The position numbers were made by a program, and so were the translations under genes. The notes under the pieces are model-generated. The model was not told the DNA's origin. It did no database searches and saw only the letters and a list, made by a program, of their open reading frames with translations. From J061 sp003695725 [NCBI: Candidatus Schekmanbacteria bacterium] (GTDB taxonomy: Bacteria; Schekmanbacteria; GWA2-38-11), in contig RFHX01000248.1 of NCBI GenBank assembly GCA_003695725.1, positions 1 through 27,383 on the forward strand: 27,383 nt of DNA, written 5' to 3'. Of this stretch, positions 8,016 to 16,630 are shown piece after piece (positions within the stretch are counted from its first letter, which is position 1; each line of letters begins with the position of its first letter).

Positions 8016-10672
8016 TTTTCTCCTTTTTCTAATTTTTTCTTGATATTATTAAGATAATTCAGCGCATCAATTGGCGTCATTGAATTGATATCGATGTTGC
8101 GAAGTTCATCTATAACATCTGTTTCCTCCTTATTGAATAAGGGAAGTATCTGTTGGTTTTTTATTTCTTCTCCTTCTTTCTTTCCAAGTATAGAAAGGGA
8201 TCCCTTTTCATTATACTCTCGAGAGTCTAAATTCTTTAAAATTTCTCTCGCTCGTTCTATGATTTTTGACGGCAAACCTGCAAGTTTTGCAACATGAATC
8301 CCATAACTTTTGTCAGTCCCTCCTTCAACTATCTTTCTTAAAAAAATAACTTCATCATTCCATTCTCTCACAGCAACATTATAATTTTTAACGCCTTCCA
8401 AAACATCACTTAATTCCGTAAGCTCATGATAGTGTGTTGCAAAAAGTGTCCTTGCCCCAAGACTCGGATGGGAATGAATATATTCCGCAACAGCCCATGC
8501 AATGCTGACTCCATCAAATGTGCTTGTGCCTCTTCCAATTTCATCAAGAATTATGAGACTTCTCTTTGAGGCATTGTTCACGATATTGGCTGTCTCATTC
8601 ATTTCGAGCATAAATGTGCTTTGACCCCGTGCAAGGTTGTCGCTTGCCCCGACTCTCGTAAAAATTCTATCAACAATTCCTATTTCAGCGCTTTCCGCTG
8701 GCACAAAAGATCCCATCTGTGCAAGTATTACAATCAATGCCACCTGCCGCATATAGGTTGATTTACCAGCCATATTAGGTCCAGTTATAATCATCATTCT
8801 ATTTTCTGAACAATCGAGATAGGTATCATTAGGTACAAATTTTTCATCGAAGAAGAGTTTTTCAATAACAGGATGACGGCCGTTTTTTATGTATATCTTG
8901 TCTGAATCATTGACTTCAGGACATACATAGTTGTTTTCTGCGGCAATATTTGCAAGATTGGAAAGAACATCAATCTGTGCTACTGCAGATGAGGTTTTTT
9001 GAATTGCTGTCATATTCTCCTCTACCTTTTTGACAAGGTCGTCGAATATCTTCGTCTCTATTTCTTTAATCTTCTCCTCTGCATTCAAAATACTTTCTTC
9101 ATACTCTTTCAGTTCAGGCGTTATGAATCGCTCGGCGTTTACCAGTGTCTGCTTTCTTATGTAATTGTCCGGCACATTTTGTAAGTTGGCTTTCGTCACC
9201 TCAATATAGTAGCCGAAAACTTTGTTATATTTTACCTTGAGCGAAGATATAGAAGTTCTTTGGCGCTCCTTTTCTTCAAGCTCTGAAATCCATTTACGCG
9301 TATTGTTTTTGATATCTCTCAATTGGTCTAACTTCGCGTCAAAACCATCTCTTATGGCTCCGCAATCCCTAATGTTAAGAGGCGGATTTTCGACCAGTGC
9401 ACTGGATAAAGTCTCTCTCATCTCATCAAAAGTGCTCATTTCATTTTTAAGAGCTATTATCAATTTGCTGTCAAACTCATTAAGCACTTCCAGTATAGGA
9501 GGAATATGGTCAAGGGATTTTCTTAATGCAACAATGTCTCTTGGACTGCAATTTCCGGAAGCCAATTTTCCCAAAATTCTATCAATATCTCTGAATTCTT
9601 TGAGTTCTGCGATTATTTTTGAAGTTTCTCTGCTCTTTTCAATAAATTCTTTGACAGCCAATTGCCGATTTCTGATTTTATCAACACTTATGAGTGGTTT
9701 TGAAAGCCATTTTCTGATTAATCTTCCACCCATAGCAGTCTTTGTATTGTCAATAACATCAAGCAATGTTGCAGATTGAGTATCATCGAGCTGGTTTTTA
9801 AAGATTTCAAGATTTCTAAGCGTAGTCCCATCAAGTACAAGATAATCGCCTGATGAAAGAGTTTTCAGCGAAGTAATATTCTTAAGGATATTCTTCTGTG
9901 TCTCTATTAAATACTGAAAAAGTCCGCCTGCAGCCCTCACTGCTTCCGACATATTCTCACAGCCAAAACCTGCAAGGGAAGCCACATTCAACCCTTCCAG
10001 AAGCGCCCTTCGCGCCGATTCTTCTTCAAATCGCCAATCATCATAAGTTGAAATGAGAGGCGAATAGCCTAATTTTTTCAAAATATTTTTCTTAAAATCA
10101 TCTTCAAGTCCATAAGGAAGAAGTATCTCCTGAGGTTCGATTCTGATTATTTCATTTAATAATACTCCATAATCCATTGAGTCAAATTGGCTGGTTAAAA
10201 ACTCACCTGTTGTAATATCAACCGCCGCTAAACCAAATCCATATTTCCCTCTACAAATTGATACTAAATAATTATTGCTTTTGGGATTTAAATATTCTGG
10301 CTGAGTAATAGTGCCCGGTGTTACAACTCTTACAACATCTCTTTTTACTATCTTTTTCGCAGTAGATGGGTCTTCAAGCTGCTCACAAATTGCCACCTTA
10401 AATCCCTTTGCGAGAAGTTTAGGAAGGTATGAATCTACTGCATGGTATGGGATGCCGCATAGAGGTACATCTTCGCCGCTGTTTTTTCCCCTTGAAGTCA
10501 ATGCAATCTGTAATATATTTGAGGCTACTTTTGCATCTTCGAAAAACATCTCATAAAAATCACCCATTCTAAAAAAAAGGATAGCATCTTTATATTGAGA
10601 CTTAATTTTGAGGTACTGTTGAATCATTGGTGTAATTGAATTTTGATTTTTTCTTTTCTCTATCTTATCCAT
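8012..10672 (-). CDS. mutS: DNA mismatch repair protein MutS
   Basis: Recognises mismatches and small loops and starts mismatch repair, 886 aa, full length. The mismatch-reading Phe-X-Glu is in GDFYEMF (F39, E41). The connector, lever and clamp regions follow. The ATPase domain has Walker A GPNMAGKST (631-639), Walker B SLIILDEIGRGTS (D710, E711) and the switch THYHE (746-750). The C-terminal tail contains QQILPLF, which looks like a beta-clamp binding motif. This makes it a MutS1 protein rather than MutS2, as it has an N-terminal mismatch domain and no Smr domain. It begins 11 bases after the lepB stop and ends overlapping the DUF2889 gene. mutL is not in the window. Confidence 0.98.
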   Translation of the reverse strand: MDKIEKRKNQNSITPMIQQYLKIKSQYKDAILFFRMGDFYEMFFEDAKVASNILQIALTSRGKNSGEDVPLCGIPYHAVDSYLPKLLAKGFKVAICEQLEDPSTAKKIVKRDVVRVVTPGTITQPEYLNPKSNNYLVSICRGKYGFGLAAVDITTGEFLTSQFDSMDYGVLLNEIIRIEPQEILLPYGLEDDFKKNILKKLGYSPLISTYDDWRFEEESARRALLEGLNVASLAGFGCENMSEAVRAAGGLFQYLIETQKNILKNITSLKTLSSGDYLVLDGTTLRNLEIFKNQLDDTQSATLLDVIDNTKTAMGGRLIRKWLSKPLISVDKIRNRQLAVKEFIEKSRETSKIIAELKEFRDIDRILGKLASGNCSPRDIVALRKSLDHIPPILEVLNEFDSKLIIALKNEMSTFDEMRETLSSALVENPPLNIRDCGAIRDGFDAKLDQLRDIKNNTRKWISELEEKERQRTSISSLKVKYNKVFGYYIEVTKANLQNVPDNYIRKQTLVNAERFITPELKEYEESILNAEEKIKEIETKIFDDLVKKVEENMTAIQKTSSAVAQIDVLSNLANIAAENNYVCPEVNDSDKIYIKNGRHPVIEKLFFDEKFVPNDTYLDCSENRMMIITGPNMAGKSTYMRQVALIVILAQMGSFVPAESAEIGIVDRIFTRVGASDNLARGQSTFMLEMNETANIVNNASKRSLIILDEIGRGTSTFDGVSIAWAVAEYIHSHPSLGARTLFATHYHELTELSDVLEGVKNYNVAVREWNDEVIFLRKIVEGGTDKSYGIHVAKLAGLPSKIIERAREILKNLDSREYNEKGSLSILGKKEGEEIKNQQILPLFNKEETDVIDELRNIDINSMTPIDALNYLNNIKKKLEKGEN

Positions 10673-10683
10673 AAAAATAAAAT

Positions 10684-11301
10684 TTAGCGGATAAGTTTAC
10701 CAATTCGATTCCAGCGAATATTTCTTGGAAAAGGTTTGTGAGAATCCCAAGACCAGTAAATAATGAATGCCTGACCTTTAATCTTTTCTCTTCTTACAAA
10801 TCCCCAAAAGCGGCTGTCCAAAGAGCTGTCTCGATTATCTCCCATTACGAAATAACATCCTTCAGGAACTTTGATAGGGCCAAAATTATCTCTTACTGCT
10901 TCATCGCCATATTTTTCAGAAGATCTGCGGGGTATTATGAAGGAATCTTTATGTATCACATATTTTTCATGCTGTTTTTCATTATTCACATAAATTACTT
11001 TGTCTCTTTCCTTGATTACATCATATTCTTTCGCAATGATTCTTTTGATGAAATCTCTTTTTTCATTCTTCGGAAATTTAAAAACGATCACATCTCGTCT
11101 CTTAGGTTCGTAAAACCAATAGCCAAATTTATTTACAAGAATATGGTCTCCTATCTGCAATGTTTCAAGCATTGAACCGGAAGGAATCTTGAAAGCTTGG
11201 ACGATATAAGTCCTTATAACCAATGCAAGAAGAAGAGCTATCAATATTGCTTCAACATATTCTCTGATAGTAGATTTTTCTTTTTTAACTTTTCCTGTCA
11301 T
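10684..11301 (-). CDS. lepB: Signal peptidase I
   Basis: Inner-membrane serine protease that removes signal peptides from exported proteins, 205 aa. One N-terminal membrane segment is at about residues 16-35. The catalytic serine is S43 in PSGSMLETL, and the general-base lysine is K86 in RDFIKRIIA. The third signature, GDNRDSSLDSRFWG, is present, and the substrate-binding strands precede it. This single-membrane-pass form is shorter than the E. coli enzyme, which has two passes. It lies 65 bases downstream of lepA on the same strand, the common lepA-lepB order, and 11 bases before mutS. It would process the many exported proteins of this window, including the 16-heme cytochrome and the PEP-CTERM protein. 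Confidence 0.97.
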   Translation of the reverse strand: MTGKVKKEKSTIREYVEAILIALLLALVIRTYIVQAFKIPSGSMLETLQIGDHILVNKFGYWFYEPKRRDVIVFKFPKNEKRDFIKRIIAKEYDVIKERDKVIYVNNEKQHEKYVIHKDSFIIPRRSSEKYGDEAVRDNFGPIKVPEGCYFVMGDNRDSSLDSRFWGFVRREKIKGQAFIIYWSWDSHKPFPRNIRWNRIGKLIR

Positions 11302-11366
11302 TATTCTTTCTCAAATAAAAGTTTTTTATCACTTAATCTTGACCATATAAAGAATAAAAATAGATT

Positions 11367-13163
11367 TTAAATCTTGAGAATTGCCATAAATGCTTCCTGT
11401 GGAATTTCTACATTCCCCACATGCTTCATTCTCTTCTTTCCTTCCTTTTGTTTTTCAATAAGTTTCCTCTTCCTTGTAATATCTCCTCCATAACATTTTG
11501 CCGTAACATTTTTTCTTAATGCTTTTACTGTTTCCCTTGAAATTACTCTTGTTCCTATAGCCGCTTGTATCGCCACTTCAAACATCTGTCTTGGAATTAC
11601 ACTCTTCATCTTCTCGACCAACTCTCTGCCTCTTGTATATGCTTTACTTCTGTGGACAATTATAGACAGTGCATCCACTTCTTGCCCATTTATCAATATA
11701 TCAAGTTTTACAAGGTCTGATTCTCTAAACCCTATGAAATCATAATCCAAAGATGCATATCCTTTGCTGACAGATTTCAGACGGTCGTAAAAATCAAGGA
11801 CCATTTCATTGAAAGGTATCTCATAATGTATTATTGCACGATTAACATCCGGATATTCTATCTCTTTTTGTATTCCTCTTTTTTCCTGCGCCAATGTAAC
11901 GATACCTCCAATATATTGAGGAGGCGTAAAAATACTTGCAAGAATATAGGGTTCTTCTATTTTCTCAATCTCTGAAGGAGAGGGCATCTTTTGGGGATTA
12001 TCCACTTCGGTTACTTCTCCACTTTTCTTAATTACTCTATATTTAACTGTAGGAGCAGTTGTTATCAAAGATATACCAAACTCCCTTTCAAGACGCTCCT
12101 GAATTATTTCCATATGCAAAAGCCCAAGAAAACCGCATCTGAAGCCAAATCCTAAGGCGGCACTGCTTTCAGGCTCATAAGTAAATGCCGAATCGTTAAG
12201 ACTAAGCTTTTCAACTGAATCGCGCAAAATATCATAATTCTCACTGTCACCCGGATATAATCCTGCAAAGACCATCGGTTTTACTTCTTTAAATCCCGGA
12301 AAAGCCTTTTTTGCAGGCTTATTGGAATGAGTAACTGTATCACCTATATTCGTATCCTTGACATTTCTAATGCCTGCTATGACAAACCCTACTTCACCTG
12401 CTGACAACCTATCCACATAAAGAGGTTTTGGAGTCAATACTCCAACATTTGAAACATCAAACTCTTTGCCATTTGACATAAACATTATCCTATCGCCTTT
12501 TTTCAACACACCGTCCAAGACCCTAACAAGAATAATTGCCCCCTGATATGAATCAAACCAAGAATCAAAAATTAAGGCTCTAAGGGGGCCATTCAGATCA
12601 CCTGAAGGAGGAGGAATTTTCTTAACTATTGCTTCCAAAACATCTGAAATTCCAATTCCTTTTTTTGCGCTTACGCAAAGGATCTCTTCCTTATCAAATC
12701 CTAAAATTTCTTCCATTTCCCTTTTAGATTTTTCTATATCAACCTGTGGAAGGTCGATTTTATTAAGTATGGGAATCATATAAAGGTCATTTTCCATTGC
12801 AAGATATACATTTGCTAATGTCTGAGCTTGGACTCCCTGTGAAGCATCGACAAGGACTAAAGCGCCTTCGCAGGAAGCAAGACTTCTTGAAACTTCATAA
12901 TTGAAGTCTACATGTCCCGGTGTATCAAGAAGATTCAAGATATATTGATTACCATCCTTTGCAGAATATTTAATTCGCACTGCATGAGATTTTATCGTTA
13001 TCCCTTTTTCTCTTTCAAGGTCCATACCGTCAAGTACTTGCTCAGCCATTTCTCTTTCACTAAGAGCACCAGTAATTTCAAGGAAACGGTCAGCAAGAGT
13101 CGACTTGCCGTGGTCAATATGCGCTATTATTGAAAAATTTCTTATATTCTTAAGCTCTGTCAT
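11367..13163 (-). CDS. lepA: Elongation factor 4 (LepA)
   Basis: Ribosome-binding translational GTPase, 598 aa, the normal length. G1 is AHIDHGKST (14-22), G3 is DTPGH and G4 is NKID. The EF-G-like domains follow, and the LepA-specific C-terminal region ([26 protein letters not shown] sequence near residues 560-582) is intact. The ATG is preceded by TAGGAAGAG. It is the first gene of the minus-strand run lepA-lepB-mutS-DUF2889-nucleoside hydrolase-rbsK. It is divergent from cofH across about 200 bases that must hold promoters for both directions. Confidence 0.98.
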   Translation of the reverse strand: MTELKNIRNFSIIAHIDHGKSTLADRFLEITGALSEREMAEQVLDGMDLEREKGITIKSHAVRIKYSAKDGNQYILNLLDTPGHVDFNYEVSRSLASCEGALVLVDASQGVQAQTLANVYLAMENDLYMIPILNKIDLPQVDIEKSKREMEEILGFDKEEILCVSAKKGIGISDVLEAIVKKIPPPSGDLNGPLRALIFDSWFDSYQGAIILVRVLDGVLKKGDRIMFMSNGKEFDVSNVGVLTPKPLYVDRLSAGEVGFVIAGIRNVKDTNIGDTVTHSNKPAKKAFPGFKEVKPMVFAGLYPGDSENYDILRDSVEKLSLNDSAFTYEPESSAALGFGFRCGFLGLLHMEIIQERLEREFGISLITTAPTVKYRVIKKSGEVTEVDNPQKMPSPSEIEKIEEPYILASIFTPPQYIGGIVTLAQEKRGIQKEIEYPDVNRAIIHYEIPFNEMVLDFYDRLKSVSKGYASLDYDFIGFRESDLVKLDILINGQEVDALSIIVHRSKAYTRGRELVEKMKSVIPRQMFEVAIQAAIGTRVISRETVKALRKNVTAKCYGGDITRKRKLIEKQKEGKKRMKHVGNVEIPQEAFMAILKI

Positions 13164-13187
13164 TATTCTCTTCCTAAAGTTTGTGCT

Positions 13188-13216
13188 TAAATAATAAAAA
13201 TATCATATTCAGTCAA
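13188..13216 (-). promoter_or_regulatory. Possible promoter of the lepA operon
   Basis: On the minus strand TTGACT (13211-13216) is followed after 17 bases by TATTTA (13188-13193), about 25 bases from the lepA ATG. The -35 matches 5/6 but the -10 only 3/6. It is the best candidate I found in the gap, though the A+T-rich context makes chance matches likely. Confidence 0.3.
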
Positions 13217-13310
13217 TCTTATTAATATTTAATAAACTTGGAAGTTTTACGCTTTTCATTATTATCATTTTTCACAATTTTTAAGAACTTAAAAGGCACA
13301 TAAATTCGAT

Positions 13311-13339
13311 TTGACAAAAGGGATTAAAAGTAAAATAAT
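13311..13339 (+). promoter_or_regulatory. Strong sigma-70-type promoter of cofH
   Basis: A perfect -35 TTGACA (13311-13316) is followed by exactly 17 bases and then AATAAT (13334-13339, 5/6 match to TATAAT). Transcription would start near 13346, leaving a leader of only about 15 bases that still contains the Shine-Dalgarno AAAGGA. It drives cofH as a single-gene unit. Confidence 0.65.
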
Positions 13340-13361
13340 CCACCATTGAAAGGATTATATT

Positions 13362-14474
13362 ATGATGCCAACTGAAAAGATAATAGAAAAAGCGCTTTCA
13401 AGAAAAGATCTGAGCTTGGAAGAAACTAAAGCACTCTTGGAAATTGAATCAGCAAAGGAATTAGAATTTCTTTATCAATCAGCTGATTCTTTAAGGGCAT
13501 CTCTTTGCGGAAATATCGTTACATATGTAAAAAATAGAAATATAAATTTCACAAATATATGCCGCAATAAGTGTAAATTCTGCGCCTTTAGAAAAGACAG
13601 CTCTGATGAAAAGAGCTACTGTATGAGTATAGATGAAATCCTTGAAAAAATTAATCCCAATGAAATAACAGAAGTTTGTATTCAAGGCGGTCTGAATGAA
13701 GATTTAAATCTTGACTATTATATTGAGATTCTAAATTCAGTCAAAAAAAAATATCCCTTTATTCACATCCATGCTTTCTCTCCAATGGAGATATTTTTTT
13801 TGGCTGAAAAATCCGGCAAAACTGTTGCCGAAATTTTGCGCATTTTAAAAGAGAATGGTTTAGATTCAATGCCCGGCACAGCCGCTGAAATTCTATCAGA
13901 TGATGTAAGAATGGAAATATGCCCTGAAAAGTTATCGGTCAACCAATGGATAGATGTAATAAAATGCGCACATAAAACAGGCATTCCGACTACATCAACA
14001 ATTATGTTTGGCCATATTGAATCAACATTGCATATTGCCAAACACCTTCATATAGTCAAATCCATTCAGAAGGAGACAATGGGATTTACAGAATTTGTCC
14101 CATTGCCTTTTGTTTCTAAAAATACAAGATTGGCTAAAGAGAGACAAATCAGAAAAGAAGAGAACAATAATCTTATCTATAAGGTATATGCAGTAAGCCG
14201 ACTTCTTTTCGGAAATCTGATAAGAAATATTCAGGCAAGCTGGGTAAAAATTGGAGTAGAAGGAGTAAAAAAAGCTCTTTCTTTGGGAGTTAACGATATA
14301 GGAGGCACACTTGGAGAAGAAAAGATATCGAAAGCGGCAGGTGCGATTTTTGGAGAATCTCTTTCTGAAAATGAATTAAAAGATATAATCCTATCTGCAG
14401 GCAAAACTCCCTTACAGCGCGACACTCTTTACAGGCCTGTTGAAAGGCAAAAATATATCCATCAAAGAGTTTAA
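13362..14474 (+). CDS. cofH: CofH-like radical SAM enzyme (FO synthase subunit 2 family)
   Basis: Radical SAM protein of 370 aa. The SAM-cluster motif CX3CX2C is in NICRNKCKFCAF (C67, C71, C74). It belongs to the CofH/MqnC/MqnE group. CofH is favoured by EVCIQGGLNEDLNLDYY, HIHAFSPMEI, LDSMPGTAAEIL, EICPEKL and TEFVPLPFV. MqnC proteins typically have a PGGGAEIL-type motif at the fourth of these. CofH joins a tyrosine-derived 4-hydroxybenzyl unit to 5-amino-6-ribitylaminouracil in making FO, the deazaflavin precursor of coenzyme F420. Its partner cofG is not adjacent and no other F420 or menaquinone gene is in the window. A futalosine-pathway role therefore cannot be fully excluded. Two ATGs stand in tandem at the start, with AAAGGA seven bases before the first. 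Confidence 0.82.
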   Translation: MMPTEKIIEKALSRKDLSLEETKALLEIESAKELEFLYQSADSLRASLCGNIVTYVKNRNINFTNICRNKCKFCAFRKDSSDEKSYCMSIDEILEKINPNEITEVCIQGGLNEDLNLDYYIEILNSVKKKYPFIHIHAFSPMEIFFLAEKSGKTVAEILRILKENGLDSMPGTAAEILSDDVRMEICPEKLSVNQWIDVIKCAHKTGIPTTSTIMFGHIESTLHIAKHLHIVKSIQKETMGFTEFVPLPFVSKNTRLAKERQIRKEENNNLIYKVYAVSRLLFGNLIRNIQASWVKIGVEGVKKALSLGVNDIGGTLGEEKISKAAGAIFGESLSENELKDIILSAGKTPLQRDTLYRPVERQKYIHQRV

Positions 14475-14478
14475 TAAA

Positions 14479-14820
14479 CTAATTGATTTCAGTTTCTTCT
14501 CTCTCTTCTTTTTCTTCTTCCTCTTTTTTGGATAAAATTTCTTTTTCCTTTCTTATAGCTTCTTTGCCCGCTTCAATTGCTTCAGCCCAAATTGATTTTT
14601 GTTCTTCCAGTTTTTGTTTGCTGAATTCAACTACTTCATCAACTTTTTGCTTAACGGTATCGGATGCTTCCTTTACTTTTTTTGCCATTGCTTCCGTACT
14701 ATCAGTTATCTTTTCCTTCATTGCATCTTTCTCTTCCTGAGAAATAATTACTGAAGCTAAAAAAGCTCCTGTTAAAAGCCCTGCAATAAAAGAAAAAAAT
14801 CCTCCTCCCTTATTTTCCAT
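14479..14820 (-). CDS. YtxH-like membrane-anchored coiled-coil protein
   Basis: Small protein of 113 aa. The N-terminus has a glycine-rich hydrophobic segment (GGGFFSFIAGLLTGAFLAS, about residues 5-23), typical of YtxH proteins. A long, highly charged helical region follows, with a Glu/Lys-rich tail ending in EEEEKEEREETEIN. Family members are associated with stress in Bacillus, but no molecular function is established. Its start overlaps the end of the upstream DUF948 gene by 11 bases. YtxH and DUF948 genes often occur together, which supports both calls. It is the last gene of the mreB run and converges on cofH with four bases between stops. It contains no catalytic motif. Confidence 0.8.
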   Translation of the reverse strand: MENKGGGFFSFIAGLLTGAFLASVIISQEEKDAMKEKITDSTEAMAKKVKEASDTVKQKVDEVVEFSKQKLEEQKSIWAEAIEAGKEAIRKEKEILSKKEEEEKEEREETEIN

Positions 14821-15214
14821 CTTTTTTCCCTCCTTTTTGAAATAGTCTTTCCTTCAACACTCCTGCTGCCGCTTTAATTCCTACTAATGCACCTGACTTT
14901 AAGAAAAAACGCAGCATACCATCAGAGGATAAAGTGCTCCCTACCTGTTTAACTGCGCTTGCGGCAAGCTTTAGATTATTCATAGCCTTTTCAGCACTGC
15001 TTAATCCCCTATCAACTTTGTCTGTTATAGAATTGATATTATTTATAGATACTTGAGCTTCTTCAATTAGAGGCAAAACTTTTTCATCTATATCTCCAAT
15101 GGTTTTTTCAACTTTTTGCAATGACCTTTTTAATTGAAATATCAATGAAACAAGCGCTCCTGTCACAACTGCCAAAAGCACGACAACTATAATAGCAATT
15201 ATCTCGTAAATAAT
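14810..15214 (-). CDS. DUF948 family membrane protein, probable ATT start
   Basis: Small membrane-anchored protein with one N-terminal hydrophobic helix, then coiled-coil-like segments (SLQKVEKTIGDIDEKVLPLI, INNINSITDKVDRGL) and a basic tail. DUF948 proteins have this layout and no known biochemical role. The usual-codon start would be the GTG at 15179-15181, but it has no Shine-Dalgarno sequence and cuts the membrane helix in half. Extending the frame upstream gives IIYEIIAIIVVV joined to LLAVVTG, a complete helix. A strong AAAGGAG (15222-15228) lies seven bases before the ATT codon at 15212-15214, and no ATG, GTG or TTG is suitably placed. I therefore take ATT as the likely start. The alternative is the shorter GTG form. 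The YtxH gene overlaps its end. Confidence 0.78.
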   Translation of the reverse strand: MIYEIIAIIVVVLLAVVTGALVSLIFQLKRSLQKVEKTIGDIDEKVLPLIEEAQVSINNINSITDKVDRGLSSAEKAMNNLKLAASAVKQVGSTLSSDGMLRFFLKSGALVGIKAAAGVLKERLFQKGGKKDGK

Positions 15215-15247
15215 CGTCCCTCTCCTTTCAAATGTTTTCTATATAAA

Positions 15248-16630
15248 TCACATTTTTTTTGAAATTTTGTCAACAATCATTGTAAAGATTTCCTCTTCAT
15301 CCTCTTTATTCAAATCCTCAATCTTTATGACTCCTGCCGCCATCGTTTTATGTCCTCCTGCGCTTCCTATGTCTTCAAATGCTTTACTGAGAATTTTTCC
15401 GGCATCCTTCCTGTTATCCTTGTTTCTCATAGAAATTATAAGCTCACCATTTAGAAACCCCAATATTACCGAAAGTTTAATCCCCTGTCTTAAAAGACAA
15501 AAATCAGCAATTTGCGGCACAATTTCTCTGTCCTTTACTTTGCCTATAGTAGAGAAAAAAACATTTTTGACTATTTTTTTATTCTGGATTGCCCTTCCAA
15601 AGGCATCAAATTCTTCTATTGTCAAAGATGGCTGTTCGATTTTCTTTAAAAGATTTATATCCGCCTGTGTATAGAGATAAGAAAATGCTTCAATATCAGA
15701 AGGTGTACTCCCTCTATTCAACGACATTGTATCTGTCTTGATGGCATACAAGAGAGCCGTTGCCACTCTTTTATTCATTTTATAACGGGAATGAATAAAA
15801 TATTCAGCAAGTATGGAAGAATTTGCGCCTATATCTGTTCTTAAATCTATAAAAGCCGCACTATATTTTTTCTTTTGCGGGTGATGGTCGATTACTATAG
15901 AGGGAGTGATATTTTCATCAAAAGAATTATTTCCGCCGGGATATGTTTCAACCATAGCAATTTTGTTGAATTTTTCCACCTTTACATCTCTAAGGGGTTT
16001 CATCTTGATATTCAAGATATCTATCATATTCAAATTTTCAGCCCTTCCAACTTCTCCTCCATAAGCAATTGTAGTTTTTACCTTCCTTGCCTTTTTAAGA
16101 AAATATTCAAGAGCATGAGCAGATGCTATCGAATCTGGGTCAGGATTGTCATGTGTCAAAATTAGTACATTGTCGCCTTCATTTATCGTTGAAAGGAGTC
16201 TCTCTATATTTCTTCTTTTATTGTATTTCCCTAGTTCAATATAAAAATCCTTCGAAATTAAATCTGAGAGTGAAATTATCTTATTTGCCTTTATTTCCCT
16301 TTTTTCCTCTTCTGAAATATCACTTTCTTCCAATGCAAGTATCAGCTGTGCTGACTGCTTTTTCTTTTCATTGAGATAACTCAAAAGAGGCTTTAACTTT
16401 TTAATATTCTTTCCTGTAACTATTATTTCCGTTGCATCATTTAAATCAATCTTTGAATAATTCGCTTGAACAAAAGGGTCTCCTTCTATGACATCATAGC
16501 CCTTTTGAATTATTTTCTTCTTTATTTTTTTGCTTGGGCAGAAGACAACAACCTTTCTCCGCTCTGATTTTAACCCATTTACAAGGGAAACGAGGAAATT
16601 GCTTGTTCCAATTAAAAGAAGCGAACTCAT
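15248..16630 (-). CDS. DHH-family phosphoesterase with N-terminal TrkA-N-like domain
   Basis: Predicted cytoplasmic phosphoesterase, 460 aa. Residues 1-130 look like a Rossmann (TrkA-N-like) fold, although the nucleotide loop is imperfect (LLIGTSNFLVSL instead of GXGXXG). The DHH catalytic domain follows: motif I THDNPDPDSIAS (159-170; H160, D164, D166), motif III VIDHHP (246-251) and a later Asp region. The C-terminal DHHA1-like domain has GSAGGHKTMAAG near residues 425-436. At motif II, where related proteins usually have VDT, this one has VETYP (E228). DHH enzymes of this kind cleave nanoRNA, pAp or cyclic dinucleotides; the substrate here is unknown. Its ATG overlaps the MgtC-like gene stop (ATGA), so the two are coupled. 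Confidence 0.85.
   Translation of the reverse strand: MSSLLLIGTSNFLVSLVNGLKSERRKVVVFCPSKKIKKKIIQKGYDVIEGDPFVQANYSKIDLNDATEIIVTGKNIKKLKPLLSYLNEKKKQSAQLILALEESDISEEEKREIKANKIISLSDLISKDFYIELGKYNKRRNIERLLSTINEGDNVLILTHDNPDPDSIASAHALEYFLKKARKVKTTIAYGGEVGRAENLNMIDILNIKMKPLRDVKVEKFNKIAMVETYPGGNNSFDENITPSIVIDHHPQKKKYSAAFIDLRTDIGANSSILAEYFIHSRYKMNKRVATALLYAIKTDTMSLNRGSTPSDIEAFSYLYTQADINLLKKIEQPSLTIEEFDAFGRAIQNKKIVKNVFFSTIGKVKDREIVPQIADFCLLRQGIKLSVILGFLNGELIISMRNKDNRKDAGKILSKAFEDIGSAGGHKTMAAGVIKIEDLNKEDEEEIFTMIVDKISKKM

Noticed and set aside
9222-9779. 185-codon plus-strand frame inside mutS
   Set aside because: It lies wholly antisense to conserved MutS sequence and has a composition typical of shadow frames.
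13362-14474. MqnC or MqnE of the futalosine menaquinone pathway
   Set aside because: MPGTAAEIL, ICPEKL and FVPLPFV fit CofH better. Kept as an alternative only.
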